From: Hofstenia miamia
Taxonomy: Eukaryota > Xenacoelomorpha > Acoela
Reading direction: 5' to 3'
Length of the DNA stretch: 64,000 nt
Assembly: GCA_004352715.1 (NCBI GenBank)
Contig: SCFE01000021.1
Location: 508,606-572,605 of the forward strand
Shown here piece after piece: positions 1-10,600 of the stretch. The notes beneath the pieces are model-generated. The model searched no databases, was not told where the DNA came from, and saw nothing but the letters and a program-made list of their open reading frames with translations. The first letter of the stretch is position 1. Each line of letters opens with the position of its first letter. Made by a program: the position numbers and the translations under genes.

Positions 1-20
1 ATATATATATATATATATAT
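1..20. repeat. (AT)n microsatellite at window edge
   Basis: Ten AT units at the left edge of the window; the run may continue outside. Confidence 0.9.
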
Positions 21-265
21 AGATACAGATTGGAAGCAATATTTAGTGCCACTTCAGGCGTGTCAAAATCTGTTTTTTCGAATGTATTCTAAATAATGAT
101 TAAAACATTTGTGACAAGTCGTACCTACATGTATGTTTTAAAACAATTGAGAATTTGTTGTTTTAGGAAAAGATAAATAACAAATTCAAACAAAAGTCTA
201 GAGTAGATTTTTTATGTAAATTTACTGCAAATGAATGTAAATAATGGTAAAGCCTCTCCACTCAC

Positions 266-535
266 CTTGATTGTGAAGGACGAGAGAAAGGTTCGTCTTT
301 GTAGAAGAACTTGTTTTTGTTTGTCATCTTAAATGAGTTTTCGCTCGAGGGTGATTTCTGAGTTGTTGGAGCAGGAGGCAGTGGTGGTTTAGTAATTTTT
401 GGAGAGCATTGTGAGGTAATACTACTTCTTGTTGGTGCCGAATTTTGCGTGGCTGTAACAATATTAGTTGTATCAGTAAACGCGAAACCGGTTATTTTTT
501 CTAATTCACGTCCAATGTCTGGTGATCTAAACAAG
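266..535 (-). CDS. Myt1: Myt1 exon: Pro/Ser/Thr-rich linker after the finger pair
   Basis: 270 bp. Acceptor aaaatag, donor gtgagt. It opens with a Leu-Phe-Arg-Ser-Pro segment, continues through a Thr/Ser/Pro-rich low-complexity stretch and ends in a basic Ser/Arg-rich tail. No domain is visible. It ends on two bases of a split codon, so the coding sequence continues to the left, outside the window. Confidence 0.88.
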
Positions 536-3500
536 CTATTTTATATTGAATTTTCCAGAAAAATTCCAAATTTCTTAAACTGAATTTAATAGTTACTTTT
601 GAACTTTTTCTGAAATAAGTGCGAGTCGCTTCTCCTCTGGAATATAAAGGGCATTCTTAGCCAATTTCTGTGCAGCAGCAATTGGGCATCCAGACAAACT
701 AAAAAAGCTTTTCTAAAACATGTATCCTGCTAATTAGTTGCTTAAAGAAAAGTAAGAATGAATTCGACCTCTGTAGGAAGAATGCTAATTTGATTTAATT
801 ATTGAGATTATAATCAGTATTATTTTTTGTTTGATTGGTTAATTTTGCATAATAATGGTCTCCAGCTATTTCCAATTACCTAATATTATACCCAATTAAA
901 ACTAAATATAATATATAAATTGAAAACAGATTTTGGTAAAATTTAGTAAGTAATGAGGCAGATTCGTAAGTTGACAATTTGTATAAAGAAAGTGTTTGAG
1001 TGAAAATGTATTCATAATACAGTTTTGTGGGCGTTTCCATGATGGAATCCGCTGACCAATATTTTGTGCAGCCTAATTAAAATTCACTTAAGTCAACTTT
1101 TATGATAATACTATTATATCTTATGAAATTAAGTCAAACTGGGCGGAAATGCGGTGGAAGAAAAGTTGGGGAATTAAAATTTTTATGTCTCAATTACTGC
1201 TGATGGGATGAATAATTACTTTATAATTTATGCTTACCTCCTAACCCAACTGAAGGTCCGAGTTTCATTATGGATAATATATCACCAATTAAATAATCAG
1301 CATTCAATATACACTGGGAGGCGAATTACAAGGACCTATATCATATACACGTCCTAATTTTTTAAAAGTCTATCGGTTATCAAAAATTAGGATAAATATT
1401 AATTAATCATTTATGGGTTCACATGAATTTTATATTATTTCATGGAGCACAAGAAAAAAGCATTCCTAATGCAAAAAAAAGTTTGATTTTTAATAGATTT
1501 AAATTGCAAGCGGTTGGTAGTAAAATTGAAACCTGCGATGACTAGTCCAATTACTATTAATGTGACCTTTTCCATGACAGCCGCTTGTAGGACATTTTAG
1601 CTGCGATTTATGAAGGGCGATGACTAAATATTTTAAAATTTACAATATTAAATTATCAAATCTGGTAATCATTGATTACGAAAATACTTTTACTAAGTAT
1701 TTAGGTAATTATATACTATTATAAAGCCCCTAAAAATGTGTATCCTTAATTAACGTGATAATATAGGCAGTCATTGATTGAATGGATACCACTCATTGAC
1801 ATTTATTCATGTATGATTTAGATTAAATGTTAAAAAATTCCAGCATTGTAAGTATATTTTTAAGTAAATAAACTCTGTTTAATGACATATGCTCATACAA
1901 AACTTGAATGACAGTGAGCGAAGAAAACGCTGCTGTTTAAAAGCGTTATGTACACTCAACTTAAAAGCGGTTAATTAAAAATGAAAATTAGTAGCAATTC
2001 TTTATTTTTTGAGTGGTAAACTTTTAAGATTGAGTAAAGCAATAATCAAAAAACGCTTTTCACTTCGTCAAGTCGGAAAAAAGTTTCTTTAATCAATAAT
2101 TAAGAACACGTGCATAAAGGAGGCTTAATTATGAATAATAGGAAAATTATAAAATGTAAATGACTGGAAATCGATCATAAAAGTAAGACACGGAATGCAA
2201 GTGAAGAGAGATAAGCGTTTCTTTTAACGAGGACTACAGCTAGCGACGAGTGACAAATCGTTACATTAGACAACCAAGAGTTTCCTTCGATTCACCCCTC
2301 CCCCTTCCACTTTAGTAAAACATCATTAAAACTAAGCTTTTTATTATAAAATTCTAAAATCAAGTGTGCGCCAATTCTTGCAGCAAAAATTTTTCAATTA
2401 GCATGAAATCAATATTTTTGGCGTTTATGTCAAAATTAAACAATGTTCAAGGTCTTCAAAAACAAGGCCGCGAACTAAATTAAGTAACTGCAATAAGCGG
2501 GAAAATTCAAATAATTTATTTAACATTTATTCAGTGATTAACATTGCTGCAGCATTGCTGCACACCCATACTATAATTAATTGATATTACCAAACTTTAT
2601 GCCGTCATTCAAAATATTTTGCGATATTTTACTTTACAAAGCCCTTAACTATGTTTAAGCGCAAAGAAATTATATTCAGGACCAAATATTATTGGGTTAG
2701 CACTTTGTATTACAATCTTTCATTTCTATAAAAATTCTTTTTGTAAGAATCACAATGCTGAAAACACTTAAAATTGAAGAATTATTTAAGAAGCAGGCTT
2801 AAAATATTAATTCAGAGATTTTTTGTGTATTTTATACTTACAATAAAATTTGTTCTATGTTTTTTTAATGTTTAAAAGGTTGTATTATTTCTGCCTCTTA
2901 AAATGTTGACCTTTCAAATAATAAGACTTACTAATCTCTCTTATAAATGCTTCTATTTGACCTGCAGAAATTTAAGAATGATTTGAGAATAGCTTAGGAT
3001 CATATTATTTGAATCAGTAAGAATCACTAAGGCTTGGCTCAATTTATCTAATTCTTATAAAAAATAAAGAGTGTAGTTGAAATTTATATCAGATATTGGC
3101 TGTAAAAATTTTTTCGCATTAACACAAAATTTTATTCAATACTTCAGTTAAAAATTAGGTGAAATGTATTTTCATTTTTAGCTTGAAGACGTCGTGAGAT
3201 TAAAAATAAGCACATAAACTTTCATAATTGCTTTTAGTAAGGAAATTGCTTTTCAAAGCAGTATTAAGTATTTGGTTTAAGCGCGCGAAACTGCGGAATG
3301 CACTTTGAAAAATAGGTGCTAAACGTAGAACATATTTTTTAAGTAAAATGACAGCTCGTATCATAGGGACAAGAGAAACTTTTCCTAAACTCCACCCACC
3401 TTAAGAAATATGTTTTGAAAATAAAAAGTACTTTTAATTAGAGAGATGAAACATTGTCTGGAAATATATTTGAATTTGAATTAAAAACTAACAAAAGGCA

Positions 3501-6428
3501 CAGCAATGTAAACAATTAAGATATTTATACGGAAACAAAATTTAATTTGTTAACAAATTAATTATAATTTTATATCATAACATCATTTCTTATTAATAGA
3601 CTAAGTCCTCCTGTTTAATGAAATATCGTTTGGAGGAAAGTGTATAATTAAAAAATATTAAAAATTCAACATTGTTATAACTAGCATTCCGAACCCTAGC
3701 AAACACTTTGAAAATATTTAGCAAAATATGAATCCACAACATTTATGTCATCTAAGCAGCCTTTTTAAAAGAATTTAAAAAGTTTGGGAAATTTGGAAAA
3801 GCATTATAGGCGATTTTAATAAGGTTACGCATTTATGTGGCATCTTACAAAATACACTTACGTTCTGGTGAAATTTTGTCTTTATTTGGACATCCAGATA
3901 GGCTAAAATATACCAGTTATTATAACTCAAGAACCAAATATTGTATATATATATATATATATATATAACTTTTTTATATATATTTAAAATTTGTGCTAAA
4001 TTGAATTTTTCTTTCTCTATCTCCAAACGCTTTTAAATTTAAAAAATTCATTTTCATTAAATATAAGGAAACAGATATATAAATCACAATTTCTTACTTT
4101 GTATTTTTCTGAATATATATAAATATTTATCTTGGCTCTAATAAGGAAATATAGATATTTTTATTTAGTTTTTGCACTCAAATGTAAAATATTGGGTGTT
4201 TCAATCCATATATATACATATATGAAGACATGAAGATATAAAAAACAGAAAGTGCCTTAATTACCTCCGATGGTGTGAATAAAGTCCGGTGACATGCCCG
4301 GTTCCCTGACAACCAGGCGTTGGACACTTGCTATCTTTACCATCTAAAGCATTGCAATTTAAAATAGGATTTATACAGTTTTTTCTGTGCAAATAATATA
4401 ATAACATGACTTTTTACCTTTTTCGGAATTATCGTTGTCAGAAGAGGAGTATTTTTCACTGTCTTCATCAGGATATTTCGGTGGAAAAAGAGGAGAGTGT
4501 TTGAGCAAATGAGCAGTGCTGAAATCACTCTAAAATTAAGGCAAATGCATTTCATCTATTTCAACTGGATGTAAACTTTTCATTTACTTTTGATCCTACT
4601 ATTTTTAATAATTCCTAAAACTACCATTTTTGTCATTATAAGCAGATTGGATTTAAATATACAGCAATGCATATACATACATGCTATATAGTTTGTTATA
4701 AGACTATTGCTCAAAAGTAAAATTTAAGACTTAAAGAGATTATATAAAAAATTACTTTAGGTGAGTCGGACTTTGGAATGTAACTTTTAACATTTGCGCA
4801 TGGATGCTGCTGGCTGGCTAATTGCAGCAGTGCAGCAGTAGTTGCTGGATTAAATAAGGTTGAGCCCAAAAATTGAGAATTATACATCTGAGAAGAAAAC
4901 GAAGCATTTAGATGACTCAACAATTCCGCTCTGCTCTGAGGCATTATGGACAAAGAAGAAATCATTTGAAATGCAGAATGTGTATCCAAACTCCCAAGAA
5001 TTCCTCCTAATGATTCACTCGGTGAAGTTATCATGGGAGCTTTTAAGGGATTGTAGCGGTCATGAAGATTAGGCTAAAATAAAATCACATATTTTTGATG
5101 TACAAGATCGTAATGGTATTAATAAAGCACAGGGAAGTTCTAATAATTCAAGATAATGCAAATGACGAATTTAGAGGAGGTCTACTGCATTACTAGAGGT
5201 TTAATGCTTCCAAATATTCATTACCCTTTAGGTGTTTCAAAGCTAAAGTGTACAAGTAATTTTGAATTTTGTACAACCATCTGACAATTATTTTTGATAT
5301 TCATCCTGAAGTAAAATTGCTTGTTTTTCATTGACAAAAATGCCATAGATTCTACATATAATATAATTGAGTTGTGCATTTTGATTTATGTGCACATGCA
5401 CCACTTTTTACTAAGATTAAGAAAATTCAACATTTGCAAAAATTATTCATAATGAGTATAAACCAATTTTAGGTTAATATAATACTGTTACATCAGGATC
5501 TGTTAGCATTTTAACTGATGACACATTACTGCGAGCATCTAAAGGCGAAAATAAATAATTAATCAGTTGCCCTTGGCGCATCCCAATATTGCCCCCTCTT
5601 GACCGAAGGAATCTGTACTGTGAGTTAATTGAATAAAATGTTCTCTTAAAATAGTTTATAATATCACCTAATGTTAATGCACTTAAACTTTTGAAGTCAA
5701 CTGGAAGATTCTGATATTAATTTACGTTCATTTCAACGTGATATTTTTCATCGCAAAACGTTTTAAAAAACTAGATGTTTTTTAATTCTCAGAGACAATA
5801 CAAAGAGGCATTCAAGTGAAATATATTAGACGTCAAATTAAAAAACTTCACTCACATCGGATAAATTAAGTCGAAATACATTAACAATTTAATGCTAACA
5901 ACTTTTCTTAAATATTCTTCAAATACACATTTCCAATTTCTGCACAGTTTTATTTTATTTGGATGCACATGTATACCTACCACATTTTGTAGACCTAGTT
6001 TAATTCCGGATCACAATAGAACCTCAAAAAAAATATTTGCAATATTTCTAAATATTTCCCAAAAAATTCCTTGAGCAATGAAGAATGACTTCACCAAAAA
6101 ATAACAAAACGTATGATCTATATTCACGTATAATGATGTTTTTTATCAATTCGAATTTGTCGATTTAAAATACTAATTTTACAGGATGTTCTCTTTTGGA
6201 AACCATTGCATAAATCTTAGAGTATAATCAAACCCCATTACTTTTAAATGATCAAACTTTGTCCTCTCCAGTTTCAAGAATAATGGGAGTTTCTACACAT
6301 AATTGTAATATAACTGGTCATGTAAACAACAATAATTTATGAAAAAATTGTTTACCTGTATTGATCCTAAAGGATTCGACAAGAAATCACGGTTAGGTTC
6401 GGTGCCGGAGTTCATTGAGGTTCGAGTT
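266..6428 (-). CDS. Myt1: MYT1/MYT1L/ST18-family C2HC zinc-finger transcription factor, partial, eight exons
   Basis: Sequence-specific nuclear regulator; the family acts in neural differentiation. Eight minus-strand exons with GT-AG borders join in one frame without stops into 362 codons (first and last codons incomplete). Domain order in partial-protein numbering: Ser/Thr/Asn-rich start (1-24), Ser/Leu/Ala-rich region (25-130), acidic Ser-rich linker (131-170), C2HC finger with Cys174, Cys179, His192, Cys198, a second finger with Cys218, Cys223, His236, Cys242, then a Pro/Ser/Thr-rich linker (272-361). Both fingers fit C-X4-C-X12-H-X5-C with the family motif HRSLSGCP. The 19-residue spacer and the words GLYSHHRS and [12 protein letters not shown] match the central finger pair of vertebrate MYT1L from my memory of the family. 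Introns measure about 61, 834, 2238, 362, 74, 226 and 1282 bp. The C-terminal finger cluster and MYT1 domain would lie off the left edge; the N-terminus and first finger lie beyond 6.4 kb. Family call is firm; one-to-one orthology is inferred. Confidence 0.93.
597..698 (-). CDS. Myt1: Myt1 exon: end of C2HC finger B and following helix-like segment
   Basis: 102 bp. Acceptor ttttttag, donor gtaact. It completes the split Ser codon, then reads [14 protein letters not shown] (last Cys ligand) and a charged Glu/Lys/Leu-rich segment. IAAAxKLAK after the second finger of the pair is a family hallmark. Confidence 0.95.
1238..1313 (-). other. Possible extra (poison-type) exon within a Myt1 intron
   Basis: 76 bp on the gene's strand, flanked by a pyrimidine-rich acceptor ending cctcccag and a strong donor gtaagc. 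It lies in the intron between finger-B exons 1533-1623 and 597-698. If included, the Myt1 frame would read Ser-Val-Tyr then TGA and lose the last zinc-binding Cys. Another frame is open for 25 codons but matches nothing I know. This is prediction only. Confidence 0.25.
1533..1623 (-). CDS. Myt1: Myt1 exon: first half of C2HC finger B
   Basis: 91 bp: two bases, 29 codons, two bases. It encodes the linker IALHKSQLK and then [20 protein letters not shown], giving the two Cys and the His of the second finger. The acceptor is tatttag. The donor is gtttca, weaker than the other donors of this gene. The phase-2 cut in the Ser codon is at the same position as in finger A. Confidence 0.92.
3862..3902 (-). 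CDS. Myt1: Myt1 exon: end of C2HC finger A (41 bp micro-exon)
   Basis: 41 bp with acceptor tattttag and donor gtaagt. It supplies the last base of the split Ser codon, then [13 protein letters not shown] with the last Cys ligand of finger A and the start of the inter-finger linker. It is too short for ORF-based detection but fits frame, splice sites and family sequence. Confidence 0.93.
3944..3967. repeat. (AT)n microsatellite in Myt1 intron
   Basis: About twelve AT units between the two exons that make up finger A. Confidence 0.9.
4265..4343 (-). CDS. Myt1: Myt1 exon: first half of C2HC finger A
   Basis: 79 bp, 25 whole codons between two split codons. It carries [20 protein letters not shown]: the two Cys and the His ligand of the first visible finger. 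The donor gtaatt splits the following Ser codon after AG (phase 2). Confidence 0.95.
4418..4529 (-). CDS. Myt1: Myt1 exon: acidic Ser-rich linker
   Basis: 112 bp: 37 codons plus one base of a split Asp codon. Acceptor attttag, donor aaag|gtaaaa. It encodes a His/Leu/Pro stretch followed by an acidic Asp/Glu/Ser tract leading straight into the first finger. Confidence 0.9.
4756..5073 (-). CDS. Myt1: Myt1 exon: Ser/Leu/Ala-rich region before the fingers
   Basis: 318 bp, exactly 106 codons, phase 0 at both ends. Acceptor attttag, donor aaa|gtaatt. The translation is rich in Ser, Leu and Ala and contains short hydrophobic words such as SLGGILGSL and AALLQLASQ. No catalytic or DNA-binding motif is visible. 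It is probably a flexible regulatory region N-terminal to the central fingers; that role is inferred from position only. Confidence 0.88.
6356..6428 (-). CDS. Myt1: Myt1 exon: Ser/Asn-rich segment
   Basis: 73 bp: one base of a split codon plus 24 codons, ending in CAG before gtaaac. The acceptor is a T-rich tract ending ttttttag. It joins the next exon in phase 0. No domain is visible. It is the most 5' exon I can support, and its first base shows that another coding exon must precede it to the right. Confidence 0.75.
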
Positions 6429-7505
6429 CTAAAAAACAATTGAAAGTTTTGCATTGAGATTTGTTGCACATGTGGTTAAGAAAAGTCAAATGATTACTTA
6501 AAGATGTTTAAAGCCACAAGTTTGGAGATACAAATTCCATCAAATTGATGACTGTGAGATCGATAGGAAATAAATGACGGTATGCATTATTGATGCATAA
6601 TGAGACGTAATTGTTATTGATTATGAAGAAGGAGTTTAAACTTTAATATAATTCCTATAACTTTTGTTTGTGTTCGATAAAACAAAAATACAAAACTTTC
6701 TACCACCTGGAGCACGAAACATTTTTTTATTTGTTTCACGAACTTTATATGTTTGTACATTATTGATGATCGAAATTTCAAAGTTTGTCTTCCACCATTC
6801 CGTTAAATAATGGATAAACAGAAAGAAAGTTTCCTGTATTGCTTATTTAAATCAATTAAATACAACGAATTAAATATTTATACTTAAGCAAGTCGGGGCA
6901 ATTGCATTTTATGAGATTCGAAACTGGCTTGCTACCAATATGAATTTCAGCAACTGAAAATTTGCCCACACTTTCACACCTAATTACTTTAATATAACTT
7001 TATTAAAAATATATTGATTCTCGAAATAACTTACACTCTACGCAAAAACTTTAATATAAAACTTATGCAAACAATTACTGGCATTTCAAAACAATCGAAT
7101 GAAGCAAATTGTTGAATTAAGGGAAGTATTGAGTCTTTATTAACACTATATTGAATTTCGCTAACTGGTTAACAGACATTTATTGCAATATTTCGCAAAC
7201 TTGATTAAGTGTAATAAATGCTATTTTAAAATTCCAAGTAACTAATTGAAACCTCAAACTTTAAATGAAATCCCTTCAGAGTGAAGTCCAATTGGACAGG
7301 TGTAAATTTATTAGTTTAAATTTGGTCATCGACGCAAATATCGAAGTAATATTATAAAAGTAGTAAGTGCTTTCTGATACGCTTAGCAGTATCTCAACAA
7401 AACACTACTTTAGAGTACAGTTAGAATACATTCAACCCCTCCAATTGTTTTGTAGTTTGATCAAGAACAAAAATCTGCAATACGTGTAGCAATGTGGAGA
7501 CTTCA

Positions 7506-7646
7506 CAGTGGTGATAAAAAATGTGGTGAAGCTCTCTAAAAATTTTCAAATTATTGCAAAATAGGTTTTTTATTTTTTAGTTTTTTTGCAATTTTTTTTC
7601 AATCAAAAATAGACGTTTAAAATTTATCCCCCTTCATATACCACTG
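7506..7646 (+). mobile_element. hAT-like MITE, short copy
   Basis: A 141-bp segment opening CAGTGGT and closing ACCACTG, a perfect 7-bp terminal inverted repeat of hAT type. Its interior (ttttcaaattattgcaaa, then T-runs, then ttttcaatcaaaa) resembles the longer copies at 17.7, 30.2 and 34.4 kb. No target duplication is visible. Confidence 0.5.
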
Positions 7647-10600
7647 GTAACAATAATTATATTCAGCAGTAGTTACGGTACATAAAGCAATTCTAGTTGC
7701 ATAAATGCAATGTTTACAATTTGAAAATTTTGTTTGGCAGTACATGTATAGAACTTTAGCAAAACTTCATTGTCCAAAAAATAGTAATTCTAAATTGTTT
7801 CTCTAAAAATAGAATTTCTTTCACTCCTAGTTGAGCTATATTCAATGACGTCAACATTTGTAAGACAACGGCGAATATTTAGTTTAGATGTTGTGTCAAT
7901 ATGCCAAAATGAGGGATATTTTTTAAACTTTTAATGAGAAATTAAATTATCTCAGAGAAGATACCATAGTATAAACGCTCTTTAATAGAAAAACTAATCA
8001 AAGATTAAAGCCACAAACTATCAGGAGATCGTTCGGATAAGTCTTCTTTTATTATTTAAGCAAAATAAGTTTTATGCTAATTTAAAACTCACCATAGTTT
8101 ACTGTAGTGATAAATCATTATTAATATAGAAATGATTATTTTGAATTCGATTTTTTAGTAGACAGAAATCTTGGGAGCTAGCAAAAATTTTTTTGAAAAG
8201 CGTTGTTCAGCCACATGTATTTGCATTGGATAATTTACTAATTAAGGGATGGATTCCCATATGCTTAGTGTGAATTAACAATTAACTTCTAAACATGATT
8301 CATGAACCAATGCGTCCATGAGAACATTATAAATAAACTAGTTTTCAAATATATACATATGCTGCAGAAAACAAAAATATGGGATGATAAATTTATAAAA
8401 AAAACAATAATTGAATTTTTTTGGATCAAGAAAGCATATAGGCTGTAAAATCGTCAAATTAATTTTATCGTAAAAATATGCATGTTTTTGGCACATACAA
8501 ATTAACGAGGCGTATCTTGATTTAGCTAAGAAGTATTTGGATTTAGAAGATACGTAGATGATACTATTGTAACTTCCTGGTAGCTAAATCGTTTTATGAG
8601 CATTCAAAGTTGTCAGAAGTTTGTAAAGCAATTCCAGTGTGACGCAGAGCTGGTAATTAGTAATTCGATAAAGAAGTAATAAACATATAAGAATAACTTT
8701 TGCTGAAAAAATGTCAATTATTAAATCAACATGTTAATTTGACAGCATTTCGACAAAATTACAATGTCTCCCAAGTAAATTTCATTGGCTCACAAAATTA
8801 AAATTATTTAGCATTGCCAACCTAAAATAAGTTAAAATTCTATGCCTGTTATTGAAATAATAGCTTTCAGCAAACTAAACAACAAGTTTTAAATTTTCCA
8901 ATTAAAATTTTAGTTATTTCATGACCTGTGTAAAAAATTCTAGCGCTGGTCGTATGCCAAACAAAGCGAAAAATAGAAAGGTGTTCAACCCAGGTACGTT
9001 TTCAATTGGGTAGTTAACAAATAGATGATACGTGTACAAATTTATATCATAAAGCAAAAAATTGTGTGCATATCTGAAGCTTGTAAAGGAAAGAACACAT
9101 TATCATATTTATATGCGTGAAAGAAGTATCGAATAACCATGTTTACAATATCAAATTTTGTATTCATTCATTTATATGCTTCGTATATGATTAATAAGAA
9201 TTTTCCTGACTCAAACTTTTATCAAGCACGTCAAATGTAGTCTAAACTGCCAGTATAGTACTAATTGTTATGATAGAAGATGTAAACATTTATCAACAGA
9301 ACTTCATCTGTTTGATTAGACTTGGTAGGCATAAGTACAAACATCTTGCACATTGCCTATAATACTTAAGGATCAAGATAAATTGAATCCAATGTTCTAG
9401 TCACTTTCATATGCAGTGCAATATATTTGCTTAAGTGGGAAACATATTAGCTCTATTGCATATGTTGATTTTTTTTGATGATTTCAATATGCAAAAAGAT
9501 TATTTTTCGAAAACTAGTCCTTGCCAAAGATGAAATACACTGAGGCGCCAATGTTGAGAAAATTTTCATTTTTAGTTATGAAGAGCAAATAAATAGTATG
9601 TTATCTTGAATCAACAATCGTTTTTAGGAAATGAATTTGGCGAAATTAAATAGCTCAATGAAGTTAAAAGTTTACGGTGCTAATTTAACAAAGTAAAACT
9701 TTGCAGTAGAAATTTAAATATTAATATAGAAGGAGATTTATCATTCAAAGATGAATGAAAACTTTGGCAAATAGACCAAAGCAGGTGAGTGAGGCAAGAA
9801 AACTTTGTAATACTCTAAAAGAAGGTGATTGATCACAGACGTTAATTATCCGTCACATGTCAAAGTTAGACCCCACACTTTACGTTCATTGAAGTGAGAG
9901 AGAAATTGCCATGGTACGGAAACTACTACACCTGACGCGAAATGAATTTATTCAGTAAAGTCCAATTTCGTACACGCTCATTAGCCAACTTGATTCATTA
10001 CCTAATTAAAGTTTTCAAAAGAAGGAAATTACGGGAAACATGAAATAAGTTTTTTTAATTATTATGCCAAGGGTGAGTACGTTCGGAATGAGGGGCAAGT
10101 ACTATATAAACGTACGTCCTGCTAATGCCAGAATCATATGGTGCATGCCTTATTTTCATAATGCAACTTAAAGGCATTATCCGCATATTTGTAGCGGAAA
10201 TTATAGAAAGTTTTCCTTGTTCTCAAAAATCACTGGAGAATAAAGTTGATAAAAGTTGAAATTTGAAAAATATAGAAAGACAACCCATTGATGGTGAAAT
10301 GGAGCATTATCTTCAAAGGTAGTTAGCCCCTGGGTTATAGTAATTCAATTAAGCAACCCATGTAGGCGGAATCGAGAAATATAGCCAATCAATTGCACGC
10401 AAAGAAAGTAGAAAAAGTTGTAGATTAGCGATAAATTAGAATTCAGATTTTCAGGCTATTTAATACACTAGAGAGAATCTTTCAATAGGGTCTATGGAGA
10501 GGGGACTTAAGAGAAATTGACGGAAACTTTTTTAATCACCCTAATTTATGTGAAACACAAAAGCAAATCTCTTCCAGAACAAAGATAAGAATTGAATATA

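Noticed and set aside
10103-10110. TATATAAA followed about 30 bp later by an initiator-like sequence
   Set aside because: TATA words are expected by chance in AT-rich DNA, and no exon or reading frame follows.
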